From Paenibacillus sp. FSL R7-0337 (GTDB taxonomy: Bacteria > Bacillota > Bacilli > Paenibacillales > Paenibacillaceae), in assembly GCF_037969875.1 (NCBI RefSeq), contig NZ_CP150218.1:6572001-6636000 (forward strand): DNA of 64,000 bases, given 5' to 3'. The stretch's first letter is position 1; each line of letters starts with the position of its first letter. The position numbers and the translations under genes were made by a program. Shown here piece after piece: positions 23,530-33,200 of the stretch. The notes beneath the pieces are model-generated. The model saw only the letters and a program-made list of their open reading frames with translations, had not been told where the DNA came from and did no database searches.

Positions 23530-26143
23530 TGGATTTATCATTAAAAGTATTAAGATTTATAATTTTAGAGGTTACAAAGAACAAGAATTTAATTTTGTTC
23601 ATGATGATGGAGAAGGTGCGGATTTTATATTGCTTGGTGGACCAAATGGTTACGGTAAATCTTCTTTAATAGATGCTGTTGAGTGGTGTCTCACAGGCAA
23701 TATCAGGAGATTATACGATGATTATCGATCTCGAAAAGAAACGTCAAAGAACATGCAGAATTGCCTGATTCGGCATAACAGTTCAGTTGAAGATGTAATG
23801 GTAACGATTGAAGCTTTATTTGCAAATAAGCCGATAAAGGTGGAAAGAGTATTTTTAAAAAAATTTGATGAAGAGCAATGTTTTGATTCAAACAAATCAT
23901 CTTTGAAAATTAACAATGTTCCAATTGATATGGCGGAACAATCAAGAGATACATTTGATTTGTCAATGTTCAATTTGTTCTATGATAGGCATATCTGCTC
24001 TTATGAAAAAAATATAAGGGTTTACGAAAAGAGCAGATCTGATATATACGAAATGTTTTCATCATTTTTCGGTGGAACAAAAGAAATTGAGACAATTATC
24101 AATAATCTGGATGGGTACATTGAAGGAAGCGGTAAGAATAAGACAAAGATAAAGGGGGTAATTGAAGAACTAGAAGACCGAATAGAAAAAAATGAAAAAA
24201 CAGCCTTGAGTACGACCAAAGAAAAATATGAAGAAGCTCAAAAAAAACTCCGAGATTTAATGGGAAATAGCAATCAGAATAGTGATATATCAACATTGAT
24301 AAGTCAGTATTCCATAAATAAAGAATATATAGAAGAATTAAGTCCTCACTCAATAATAAGTAATGGCACAGATTTTCAAGACATAATAAATACCTTAAAC
24401 AAGCAAGAAAAACACCTAGAAGATATTAAATTTATAAAAGAGAAATACAAAATTTATGAAAATAGCCAAACTTATATTTCTATATTGAAGCATAACATTA
24501 AATTTACGGAGTTTATTGATAAAATAGAAAATCCGTATTATGAATTGAAAGAAAGAATTGAAAATATACATGGGAAAAATCGTGATTTTATTGAATCTTC
24601 TTTGCTAGAGAATCAACTAATTTTACGGCAAATAAACGAAAACAAAGGAACTAATAAAGCGTCAGCAGAAAAACTACTATCCTTGTCCAAAAGGATGTTG
24701 TCTGGCAATGATCAGCAACTTATAAAATTTAATACAATCAACGAAAGTTTAATGGAATTAGAATTAGCAAATACTCAATTAGATGTGTATAAGAGCACAG
24801 ATCCTGTGTTGACTGCATTAAGGAATTTAATAGATCACTCAGAAGGCTTTGAAAAGATGCGGGAAGAAGGCCAGCAGGAATGCCCTTTGTGCGGAAGCGA
24901 AATAGCATTCTCCAATAAAGATACGGATCTAATAAAAACAGCTCGTAACATCTTAGGCGAGGTTGATGAGAAGAGGGCCGAAATACAAAAAAAAGCAAAT
25001 ACGCTTTATGACAATATCATTTTTTTATTTAGGACTTTTAAAGAATACTTACTAACAGTCGCAACCAAAGAAATAGATTTAAATAAGAAAATGATTAATG
25101 ATTTTGAGTCAACAGCCACATTTAAGCTACGTTGCTCCTCATTTGGACTGGACTTTGATACTCTTAATGTGGAAACATTGATGAATAGTAAAGAACTGCT
25201 CAAAAAAAACATGGAAGATATTGTAACTTTAGATGTCCTTGCTAACGAAATTTTGAATGGATTAAGTAATGCGCAAAATGAGTTACAATTCGTTTCTAGA
25301 GAGAACGACTCAGGGAGTGTCATATCAAAAGATGATTTTTTTGAATTAGAATTAAGAAAAAAAATTGAAAAATTATCTATATTTATTGAGAAGTACGACC
25401 AGAAAAGAGGCAGCCTTCCCGCAGCGATTGATTTGTCAACTAGCTTGACCACAGATGATATCACATTAAAAATTAGTATTTTGAAGCAGATTCAAAATAG
25501 ATTGACAAACAACAAGCAACTTGAAGAAGCAAGAGAAGAAGCTGATGTTAAGCAGAAACAATACAACACTCAAAACGAACTTTATCAGCAAAAGATAGCT
25601 GAGTTAAAAAAGGTAAAATCCATATCGCATAGGCTGAATCTAAGTAGAACTGAATGGGACAAACAAATTGCAGACCAGATAAGACAGCCTTTACAAAAAA
25701 TTTATCGTAGGATTAACCGTCATACAAATATCGATAACATTAATTTATTGGTTGAGGGGAGAAAAAACCCTCAAGCTAAGTTAGTAGCAAATATTGGAGA
25801 TAAGAATATTTCGGCAACAAATATTTTAAGCGCAGGACAACTTTCTGTAGTCGCACTCAGCATATTTTTAACTGTGGCAATGGGACTTAGGGATCAATCG
25901 TTTAAATGTTACTTTCTGGATGACCCAATTCAAACGATGGATGATTTAAATGTACTTTCATTCATTGATTTGCTTAGAACGGAATTGTTGCAAACAGAAG
26001 GGAAAAGATTTGTAGATCAACTATTTTTCACGACTTGCAATGAGAACTTAGAAAAGTTAGTTTCCCATAAAATGAAAAGCTTTGGTGTAAGGTTTAATCA
26101 TTTTCACTTTACAGGTTATGGTCAATTTGAAAAGAAAAATTAA
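23519..26143 (+). CDS. SMC/Rad50-like ATPase with zinc hook (LmuB-like)
   Basis: This 874-aa protein has a split ABC-ATPase head. The N-terminal Walker A is GGPNGYGKSS (residues 40-49, K47). The C-terminal part has the LSAGQLSVVALS signature and Walker B FLDDPIQTMDD (D801-D802). Between them lie two long coiled-coil arms interrupted by a CPLCGSE zinc hook (C455, C458), whose dimerisation would give four Cys ligands. The whole is RecF/RecN/Rad50-like. Known relatives include LmuB/DdmC, which clamp unusual DNA ends or plasmid/phage DNA and license the nuclease. AAGGGG precedes the ATG, which overlaps the previous gene. A terminator follows at 26161. The DNA is strongly AT-rich. Confidence 0.85.
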   Translation: MRNNGFIIKSIKIYNFRGYKEQEFNFVHDDGEGADFILLGGPNGYGKSSLIDAVEWCLTGNIRRLYDDYRSRKETSKNMQNCLIRHNSSVEDVMVTIEALFANKPIKVERVFLKKFDEEQCFDSNKSSLKINNVPIDMAEQSRDTFDLSMFNLFYDRHICSYEKNIRVYEKSRSDIYEMFSSFFGGTKEIETIINNLDGYIEGSGKNKTKIKGVIEELEDRIEKNEKTALSTTKEKYEEAQKKLRDLMGNSNQNSDISTLISQYSINKEYIEELSPHSIISNGTDFQDIINTLNKQEKHLEDIKFIKEKYKIYENSQTYISILKHNIKFTEFIDKIENPYYELKERIENIHGKNRDFIESSLLENQLILRQINENKGTNKASAEKLLSLSKRMLSGNDQQLIKFNTINESLMELELANTQLDVYKSTDPVLTALRNLIDHSEGFEKMREEGQQECPLCGSEIAFSNKDTDLIKTARNILGEVDEKRAEIQKKANTLYDNIIFLFRTFKEYLLTVATKEIDLNKKMINDFESTATFKLRCSSFGLDFDTLNVETLMNSKELLKKNMEDIVTLDVLANEILNGLSNAQNELQFVSRENDSGSVISKDDFFELELRKKIEKLSIFIEKYDQKRGSLPAAIDLSTSLTTDDITLKISILKQIQNRLTNNKQLEEAREEADVKQKQYNTQNELYQQKIAELKKVKSISHRLNLSRTEWDKQIADQIRQPLQKIYRRINRHTNIDNINLLVEGRKNPQAKLVANIGDKNISATNILSAGQLSVVALSIFLTVAMGLRDQSFKCYFLDDPIQTMDDLNVLSFIDLLRTELLQTEGKRFVDQLFFTTCNENLEKLVSHKMKSFGVRFNHFHFTGYGQFEKKN

Positions 26144-26160
26144 AAACAATCAGTTTGTAA

Positions 26161-26188
26161 AAGAGCGGTTAGCATTTTAACCGCTCTT
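26161..26188. terminator. Bidirectional terminator between the defence operon and the phage-type gene
   Basis: AAGAGCGGTTA and TTAACCGCTCTT form a near-perfect hairpin with flanking A and T runs. It ends the ATPase transcript and the convergent small gene. Confidence 0.9.
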
Positions 26189-26193
26189 AAAAT

Positions 26194-26562
26194 TTAACCA
26201 TACTTTATATCAAATTCAAAGTGTCTGAGAACTGCTAAACAGATTGCCTCTTGCATATTTTCTCCAACCAAGTAAATACTCCCTTTATCATCTGTGATTC
26301 GATGCGAACGTATGCGGCAGTATCCTTTTCCGTTTTGATATTTCATTTCCACCGTAACATTAGGGTCAATTCTAGACACTTTTTCAGCGAGTTCTAAAGC
26401 ACTTGTTAAACTCGTAGAATAATGCCAAAACCCCATATCGTAGTATCGATTATACCAGTCAAGGCCTTGGTCACTTTCAAAACAATCAAACTGTAAGACG
26501 TATTGACTTATGAGCTGGTTACGTTCCTTTGAAGTCATATCATTCCAATTGTACGTGTACAT
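26194..26562 (-). CDS. Small phage-type protein (ABA-sandwich / BC1872-like)
   Basis: This 122-aa acidic protein shows the layout of the small 'phage ABA sandwich' family: an N-terminal helix (MTSKERNQLISQYV), a YSTSLTSALELAEKV helix in the middle, beta strands (VTVEMKYQNGKGYCRIR) and a closing AICLAVLRHFEF helix. Such proteins occur in Firmicute phages and integrative elements and have no known function. It faces the defence operon, is separated from it by a shared terminator and lies upstream of the recombinase remnant. It supports a mobile origin. It could also modulate the defence operon, but nothing in the sequence shows that. Confidence 0.6.
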   Translation of the reverse strand: MYTYNWNDMTSKERNQLISQYVLQFDCFESDQGLDWYNRYYDMGFWHYSTSLTSALELAEKVSRIDPNVTVEMKYQNGKGYCRIRSHRITDDKGSIYLVGENMQEAICLAVLRHFEFDIKYG

Positions 26563-26737
26563 TTATTTAGACTCCTTCCAGGTATTTAAATCCACAAAGG
26601 GTTGAGGAATTACATTTAATAATTTGTATTCCTATAATCAAGAATACATGTAGGAGATTGCTTGAAGAATAACAACTCACATGGATATATAAATAGAATA
26701 TCCAAATACTAGAAAAATTATTAATTTATTAGCATAT
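26563..26737. other. AT-rich gap between the small phage-type gene and the recombinase
   Basis: These 175 bases are very AT-rich, with short inverted motifs (TGTATTCC and GAATACA near 26630). No gene was seen. The region must hold the promoter of the leftward small gene. Confidence 0.4.
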
Positions 26738-28042
26738 TCATTCAATATCCAACCCAATATCCAACTCTCTTTCCCCTATAACCGTAACCTTCGAAATCAA
26801 CGTCCGAAGCAGCAACTTAGCCTCCTCAACAGGCATCATATTTATCGCATCCAAAACCGTCTTTATCTTGCTTTCAAGCATTTCCTTCAGCTCTTCCACC
26901 TGTACTTTCTGTCCCTGTTCATTCGAACTTTGATTCTCCTGTATAACCTTCTCCATCCGCTGCTTCTCCTCGTTTAAATCCTGCAACTCGATCAATCCAG
27001 CAGTATAGGCTTCAACCTTCCGCTTATAACGATTTTTAGCAGCCGTAATTTTTTGATCTCCACGGCTGCTCATGCTGCTGCGGGCTTTTTCGACGAGATG
27101 AGGAACCAGTTCAAGGCTAAGTGAATCTGACAAACCTGCTAACCCCTGCAAAAACCAGGACTCCACTTCGTCGGCCTTGTACTGCTTGCTCGTACATGTT
27201 CCTTTGTTCTTATTCGCAGAACAGCGGTAGACGCGGTAACGTCTGTCTCGTGACCCTGACCAGCCAATGCTCATCCCCGACCCGCAGTTTCCACATTTCA
27301 GTATGCCGCCGAGAAGATGGGGGCTGGTCTGGGCGCGGGGGGCAATGCTGGGTCTGTTCATTTTGCTCTGCACTCTTTCCCAAGTGTTCTTGTCGATAAT
27401 GGCGGGTAGGCAATCGTCAATGACAATCCAATCCTTATCATCCTTTATGGTTCTTTTCTTCTTACTTGAATCCACGCGGTTCCATACAAAGGTACCTTTA
27501 TATACAGGGTTATTAAGCAGCAGTTTTACAGAACGAATAGACCATTCTTTGTTGTGCCTGGAAGGGATGCCTTCTTCGTTCAGTTGTCTGGCAATTGCGA
27601 AGAAGCCCATTCCCTGATTGAGGTATAGTTCATACATTTGTCGTACAATCTTTGCCTCGGGCTCATGGATGATAAGGACTTTATCTTCCAAGCGGTACCC
27701 GTAGGGACTCTGGGTCAGCCATTTACCTTGGTTGGCAGCATGGAACATATTATCCAGTACACGCTCTCGAATACGTTCGCGTTCAAATTCCGCGACAGCA
27801 CCCAGCACTTGAAGCGTTAAACGGCCTGATGGCGTGTTCGTATCAAACGATTCACTAATTGAGATGAACGCAACCTGATGCTGCTGGAACATATCGATCA
27901 GCGTAAGCAAATCGAGCAGACGGCGGCTCATCCGATCCAGTTTGGTGACCATAGCTTCTAAGATTTCTATGCCATCAACCGCTAGAGCTGAGGGCGGTAT
28001 GCGCTTTTTGCGAAGTAAGTAATAGGGTTCGCTGTTGATCAC
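26738..28042 (-). pseudogene. Large serine recombinase lacking its catalytic N terminus
   Basis: The 434-aa frame contains most of a large serine recombinase: the resolvase-domain segment VTKLDRMSRRLLDLL...SGRLTLQVLGAVAEFERERIRERV, a recombinase domain (about 125-225, GYRLEDKV...GIPSRHNKEWSIRSVKLLLNNPVYKG), a zinc ribbon (LKCGNCGSGM...YRCSANKNKGTC) and a long coiled coil. The first 60 or so residues of a normal family member, including the YxRVS motif with the nucleophilic serine, are absent. The space upstream is occupied by a hairpin and the spoVR 3' copy. The enzyme should be inactive, so the element is probably fixed. It may have been the original integrase. Confidence 0.8.
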
Positions 28043-28050
28043 TCATAAAA

Positions 28051-28082
28051 GAGAGTCTAGCCTCTGTGAGGCATAGACTCTC
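28051..28082 (-). terminator. Terminator behind the intact spoVR
   Basis: GAGAGTCTAGCCTC pairs with GAGGC-A-TAGACTCTC with one bulged base, followed on the minus strand by TTTT. It lies between spoVR and the recombinase remnant, inside the element, so the element supplies spoVR with both a 3' coding end and a terminator. Confidence 0.8.
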
Positions 28083-28114
28083 TAAGAAATATTTAATTGC
28101 CACTAAAAACTACC

Positions 28115-28703
28115 CTCTACATAAACCGCCGCTGCACCTTTTTGCCGTCATAGGTGAAAAGGGCGTTTTTGTCTTCCACGACAGTCTGGAGATGTACGGT
28201 ACGGCCCCAGAGGGCGTAGATATGCGGGAGCGTGCGCTCCAGGTATTTCAGATCCAGCTCGACGCTCTCGTAGCGGTGGGCAATCAAGAGTTCGCCGTTC
28301 CGCTCATAATCGGCATCCTGGATGACGAGGTACGGGGAGCCGCCGTTCACCCGGGCCAGCACCAGCTGGTCGCGCACATTCTCCCACGCTTTATCGGTAA
28401 TTTTCCACTCCGGGCCCTTTTTCTCGAACACATAGAGGTCCAGGTCGTTCACCAGTTCCTTCGACAGATAGCTGCGGATGAAGGAGATGTCGGAATCCAG
28501 CTCGCGCACCTCGAACATTTTGTCCCGGTCCCAGCGCTTCTCAATGTCCTCGAAAATCTTCAGGCCTAGGTAATACGGATTCAGGCTCTGGCGCGATGGC
28601 TGCACCACCGATGAATTCAGCTTGGCGTATTCGACTGTCTCTTCGGCAGTCAGGTCCAGCTCGCGCATAATCCGCTGATGCCAATAGGAGGCCCAGCCTT
28701 CGT
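28115..28703 (-). repeat. 589-bp direct repeat, copy B (3' end of spoVR)
   Basis: This partner of copy A at 20741-21329, at an offset of exactly 7374 bp, forms the functional 3' end of spoVR. The differences from copy A are all in the distal part and by eye all synonymous. Confidence 0.9.
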
Positions 28704-29514
28704 TCATGATCTTCGTCTCCATCTGCGGCCAGAAATAGAGCATCTCGTCATGCAGCATCGTCATGATGTCGCGCTGCCAGTCCTCCAGAGCGGTAGAGTA
28801 TTGCTGGATGAACCAGACGATATCTTTTTCCGGCTCCGGGGGGAAAGTACGTTTACCAGCAGTCTCCGGCTCCTGCGGAACAGCATCGGTCTTCTCCAGA
28901 TCCCACAGCTCACTGTAGGCATTAGGCGGACCAGATCCGCCGGGCGGGGAGTCCTTGCGTTCTTTCATTTTGGCTTCGAGCAGATGAGTCTTGCCCAGCT
29001 TGCGCGGCTGGATCAGACTGGGGTCGATATGCTCCTGGATCGCCAGCACGGAATCGATGAAGCTCTCAACGGTGTCTGTGCCATAGGTGACGGAGTAATC
29101 ATTGATGCGGTCGGCGGTGGCGGACATGCTCTCGACCATATCCCGGTTGGACATGGAGAAGCGCATATTGTTCTTGAAGAAGTCGCAGTGCGCCAGCACA
29201 TGCGCAACAATCAGCTTGTTCTGGACCAGGGAATTGCCGTCGAGCAGGAAGGCGTAGCACGGATTAGAGTTGATGACCAGCTCATAAATTTTGCTCAGGC
29301 CGAAATCGTATTGCGACTTCATCTTGTGAAACGTCTTGCCGAAGCTCCAGTGCCCGAACCGGGTGGGCATTCCGTACGCACCGAACGTATAAATAATATC
29401 CGCCGGACATATCTCATAACGCATCGGATAAAAATCGAGCCCAAACCCGGAAGCAATCTCCGTAATCTCGGCAATCGACCGCTCCAGCGCTTTAATCTCA
29501 TCATCACCGGGCAT
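28117..29514 (-). CDS. spoVR: Stage V sporulation protein R
   Basis: This SpoVR family protein of 465 aa is required for normal spore cortex in Bacillus and encoded near PrkA/YhbH genes in many spore formers. Conserved blocks are visible: GLDFYPMRYEICPADIIY, GMPTRFGHWSFGK, YELVINSNPCYAFL, HVLAHCDFFKNN, MNEGWASYWH and YLGLKIFEDIEKRWD. The frame is open upstream, but the start is ATG 29514 (MPGDDEIKALERS), 9 nt after GGAAGGAGAG. The gene is a chimera: codons 1-270 are resident and codons 271-465 come from the right end of the inserted element. Because the element copy encodes the same amino acids, function should be intact. Confidence 0.95.
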   Translation of the reverse strand: MPGDDEIKALERSIAEITEIASGFGLDFYPMRYEICPADIIYTFGAYGMPTRFGHWSFGKTFHKMKSQYDFGLSKIYELVINSNPCYAFLLDGNSLVQNKLIVAHVLAHCDFFKNNMRFSMSNRDMVESMSATADRINDYSVTYGTDTVESFIDSVLAIQEHIDPSLIQPRKLGKTHLLEAKMKERKDSPPGGSGPPNAYSELWDLEKTDAVPQEPETAGKRTFPPEPEKDIVWFIQQYSTALEDWQRDIMTMLHDEMLYFWPQMETKIMNEGWASYWHQRIMRELDLTAEETVEYAKLNSSVVQPSRQSLNPYYLGLKIFEDIEKRWDRDKMFEVRELDSDISFIRSYLSKELVNDLDLYVFEKKGPEWKITDKAWENVRDQLVLARVNGGSPYLVIQDADYERNGELLIAHRYESVELDLKYLERTLPHIYALWGRTVHLQTVVEDKNALFTYDGKKVQRRFM

Positions 29515-29629
29515 GCATCCATCTCTCCTTCCAGCTTGTGAACCGTTCTTCCTATGTATATGGGGGGAGGGGAGGGAGTATGATGGGCATGCGCGCTGCA
29601 TGAGGGGATAGAAGAGTTATTGTACAAAA

Positions 29630-29671
29630 AATAGCCTAACCACAGCGAATATGCTGAGAGGTTAGGCTATT
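29630..29671 (-). terminator. Terminator of the small leftward gene
   Basis: AATAGCCTAACC (29630-29641) pairs with GGTTAGGCTATT (29660-29671), and the minus strand continues with a T run. It separates the small gene at 29793 from spoVR. Confidence 0.8.
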
Positions 29672-29792
29672 CTTCAGATAGTCCAGAATTAGCAAAGTTA
29701 CAAGCTTAAAAACGTTTGCTGAATTTACTTTGAGCTTCCCCATACGGGCAAGAGCTTCCCGCGCATATATGGTCCACAGAACATTGTAGCGT

Positions 29793-30083
29793 TCATTGTT
29801 CATTCTGAACCTCTTTCAGTAATTGGGCAAACGCCTCTTCGCTGTTGCTATATGTGGAAATTCCATTCTCACGGTCATTTTTGGCCTTACGAAGCTGTGA
29901 AAGTACGTCCTCATCTTTAAAAATGACGGTACTCATTCTCTTCTTTTGGTCTTCTGTAAAATTGGGATGATCTTCTTTTCTTTGCAGTGTAACGTTGAAT
30001 CCAAAGTTTTCTTCAATTAACTGGACCAAGTCTTTAAGGTCTACGTAAGATTTTCCTTGAAAGCATAATTGTCTATTATGCAA
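29793..30083 (-). CDS. Small hypothetical protein, possible antitoxin
   Basis: This 96-aa frame uses a TTG start at 30083 without a clear ribosome site, so the real start is uncertain. The C-terminal half (VLSQLRKAKNDRENG...SEEAFAQLLKEVQNEQ) is helical and charged, reminiscent of RelB/Phd-type antitoxin tails. The N-terminal half (YVDLKDLVQLIEENFGF) also looks like a genuine soluble fold. No toxin gene lies beside it. It has its own terminator, which favours a real gene. The antitoxin idea is weak. Confidence 0.45.
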   Translation of the reverse strand: MHNRQLCFQGKSYVDLKDLVQLIEENFGFNVTLQRKEDHPNFTEDQKKRMSTVIFKDEDVLSQLRKAKNDRENGISTYSNSEEAFAQLLKEVQNEQ

Positions 30084-30155
30084 TCATTGGGTGGAGAACC
30101 TCAGCAGAAGTTTTTTCGATGCCTGGCTAAGACGTATAGATGAAACAAGTGTGGG

Positions 30156-30181
30156 GGACTCAATTTGAGTCCTTATTTTTT
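30156..30181 (+). terminator. Terminator-like palindrome in the hsdR leader
   Basis: GGACTCAATTTGAGTCC is a near-perfect palindrome followed by TTATTTTTTTTA. No plus-strand gene lies upstream that would need it, so it either ends a leader transcript of the hsd operon or is an operator. It is 110 nt before the hsdR start. Confidence 0.55.
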
Positions 30182-30281
30182 TTATATTCCCCTTGTATTT
30201 AGACATGTTATTATGAACTTAGGAATATTTTCCTATGAATCATTTTACATTTTACGAATAAAACATCCAGAGGTGAATGAT

Positions 30282-33200
30282 ATGAACAATAGCAATTTCA
30301 CTTTCTTGTCGAACCATTGGAATATTCTGTCTAATCTGGCCGAAATGGCTGAACGGAATATGTATACCGATCCCAATACATCCTTAATGAAGCTCCGTAT
30401 GTTTGGAGAGACGATGACGAAATTCATCTGTGCTCTTGAAGAAATGAGACAGGCTGAGGGTCTGAATCAGATAGATCGTTTGAACTTTCTGAGCCGTGAA
30501 GATTTGCTTACGGAAGAGTTGCTGGATATGCTGCACGCTATCCGTAAACAAGGCAACAAAGCTGCACATCAGGGCAATTATGGTACAACCGAAGAGGCCA
30601 AGGCGCTTGTGCATTTTGCTTTTCGTCTAGCCGTCTGGTTTATGCAGGTCTATGGGGAATGGGACTTTACAGCGCCAGAGTATGTGGAGCCGGCAGAGGC
30701 AGATGACACTGTATACAATGAAGAGCAGCTCCAGCAGTTGTCTGCTTCCTACGACGCCAAAGTGCAGCAACTGGAACAAGAGCTCCTGCGGCTGACCGAA
30801 CTTCAGGATTCCAAGACTCAGGAAGAGAAACAGAAACGTCATTCGAAGGCCAGGAAGCTCGGCAGTGCCCTCCAACTGACTGAAGCTGAGACAAGAATGA
30901 TCATCGATGAGAAGCTGCGGCAGGCAGGCTGGGAAGCAGATACAATACAATTGCGTTTTAGCGCAGGGACCCGTCCTGAAAAAGGGAGATATCTGGCTAT
31001 AGCAGAATGGCCTTTAAAAAATGGTTTTGCGGATTATGCTCTTTTCTATGGAATGGAACTGATCGGTATTATCGAGGCCAAACGCCAGAGCAAGGATGTT
31101 CAAGCCGACATTGAACAGGCAAAGAAGTATGCCTCCTATGTGATTAAGCATGGTGAAGAAATCATTCATGGACCCTGGGGGAATTATCAGGTTCCGTTCT
31201 TGTTTTCAACAAATGGGCGACCCTATTTAAAACAGCTTGAACACAAATCTGGAATCTGGTTTCTGGATGCACGCAAGCCTACGAACCATACCAGAGTGCT
31301 GCAAACCTGGTACTCACCAGAAGGGTTGAAGGCTCTTTTACAGCAGGACATCGATCAGGCTACAAAGGATCTCCGTGATGAATCACTGGATTATCTGCAT
31401 CTGCGTGAGTATCAAGAGGATGCGATTTTGTCTGTGGAACATGCGATAGAAGCAGGACAACGCAGAATTCTGGTAGCCATGGCGACAGGCACAGGCAAGA
31501 CGAGAATGGCCATCGGCCTAATTTATCGTCTAATCAAACATAATCGTTTCAAAAGAATACTGTTTCTCGTGGACCGTTCAGCATTAGGCCGTCAGGCCGA
31601 GGCAGCGTTTAAGGATTCCAAGCTGGAGAGCTATCACTCGTTCACTGAGATTTTTGAGCTTCAGACGCTGGACGACAAGAAACCTAATGTGGAGACTAAG
31701 GTACAGATTGCTACCGTTCAGGGTATGGTGAAGCGGCTTTTTTATAGCGAAGATGATAAAGGCATTCCTTCTGTAGATCAGTATGATTGCATCATCGTGG
31801 ATGAAGCCCACCGTGGTTATACGCTTGATAAGGAAATGACAGAGATCGAACTGGAATTTCGGGATCATGCCGACTATGTGAGCAAGTACCGGAAGGTACT
31901 GGATTATTTTGATGCGGTGCGAATCGGGCTAACGGCTACTCCAGCGCTCCATACGGTTGAGATTTTTGACAAAGCGATCTTTAACTACTCCTACCGTGAA
32001 GCTGTAATTGACGGTTATCTTATCGACCATGAACCACCCATCCAGTTTGAAACAGAACTGAAGAAGAACGGCATCAAGTGGCAGATTGGTGAGGAAGTAT
32101 CTGTGTATAATGTGGACCTGGGAACCGTGGAGAAGGAAATGCTGGAAGACGAGGTCAATCTCGAAGTAACCCAGTTCAACAAGACGGTGATTACGGAGAG
32201 TTTCAATCGTGTGGTGCTGGAGGCACTCACTGAATATATCGATCCTGAAGCGGATGGGAAGACCTTAATCTTCGCGGCAACGGATGATCATGCGGATATG
32301 GTGGTTCGGATCTTCAAGCAAGAATTGGAGAAGGTCTACGGCCCAGTAGATGATGGAGCGATTCTAAAAATTACAGGATCGATCAAAGATCCGCTGCATG
32401 CCATTAAGCTCTTCAAAAATGAACGGCGGCCAAATATCGTGGTCACTGTAGATTTGCTTACAACGGGAATTGACATCCCGAGTATCTCCCATGTAGTTTT
32501 CCTAAGGCGTGTCCGCTCCCGTATTCTGTATGAACAAATGCTGGGACGGGCCACCCGCCGCTGTGATGAGATTGATAAGGATCATTTTACAATCTATGAT
32601 GCTGTAGGAATCTATGAGTCACTTAAGCCCTATACAGATATGAAGCCCGTTGTGACGAGACCCCATGTCAGCCTGGATCTTCTGGTCGATGAGCTGAAGC
32701 AGATGAAGAGTGAACACCACATTAAGTCACATCAGGAAGAGATTGTGGCCAAGATGCAGCGGAAGAAACAACGCTGGACGCCTCAGGATCATGAGGATTT
32801 CAATGCTTTATCTGAAGGACAGACTGTTGATGAGTTCATTGATGAGGTAAAGAAAGCAAGTGCAGAGCAGGTTAGCGAAGCTTTATTAGGCAAACCACAA
32901 TTGCTTCAGTTCATTGAAGAGAATAGAGGGAGGCATAACCGCCAGTTCATCTCGGAGCATGAGGATAAATTGATAGAAGTAACACGCGGCTATGGGACAG
33001 CCAACAAACCTGAGGACTATTTGGAAGGATTCAACGGTTTTATCCGTGAAAACCTGAATCTGATTCCGGCACTCAACATCATCTGTACCCGCCCGAATGA
33101 TCTGACCCGTGAAGAATTGCGGAAGCTTCGGGTGGCACTGGATCAGAAGGGCTTTACCGAGAAAAACCTGCAAACCGCCTGGCGTGATGTGAAGCAGCAG

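Larger units (their letters stand above)
21330..28703. mobile_element. 7374-bp integrated defence element inside spoVR
   Basis: The segment is bounded by the direct repeats of the spoVR 3' end. Its left part begins abruptly after ..AGCCTTCGT at 21329. Its right part carries a replacement spoVR 3' end (28115-28703) that fuses in frame to the resident 5' part. The content is AT-rich and foreign in look: a three-gene nuclease/middle/SMC-ATPase operon, a phage-type small gene and an N-terminally truncated large serine recombinase. Carrying a spare 3' end so that the target gene stays whole is a known strategy of integrative elements. No phage structural, replication or conjugation genes are present, so it is a small satellite-like or decayed element. 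Confidence 0.8.

Noticed and set aside
28066..28569. 167-aa plus-strand frame over the spoVR 3' end, also present in the duplicate at 20818-21195
   Set aside because: It is the antisense of spoVR and is duplicated only because spoVR is.
21330..28703. Complete prophage
   Set aside because: A phage-type small gene and a recombinase remnant are present, but no capsid, tail, terminase, lysis or replication genes.
29793..30083. Complete toxin-antitoxin pair
   Set aside because: Only one small gene is present; no adjacent toxin frame was found on either strand.
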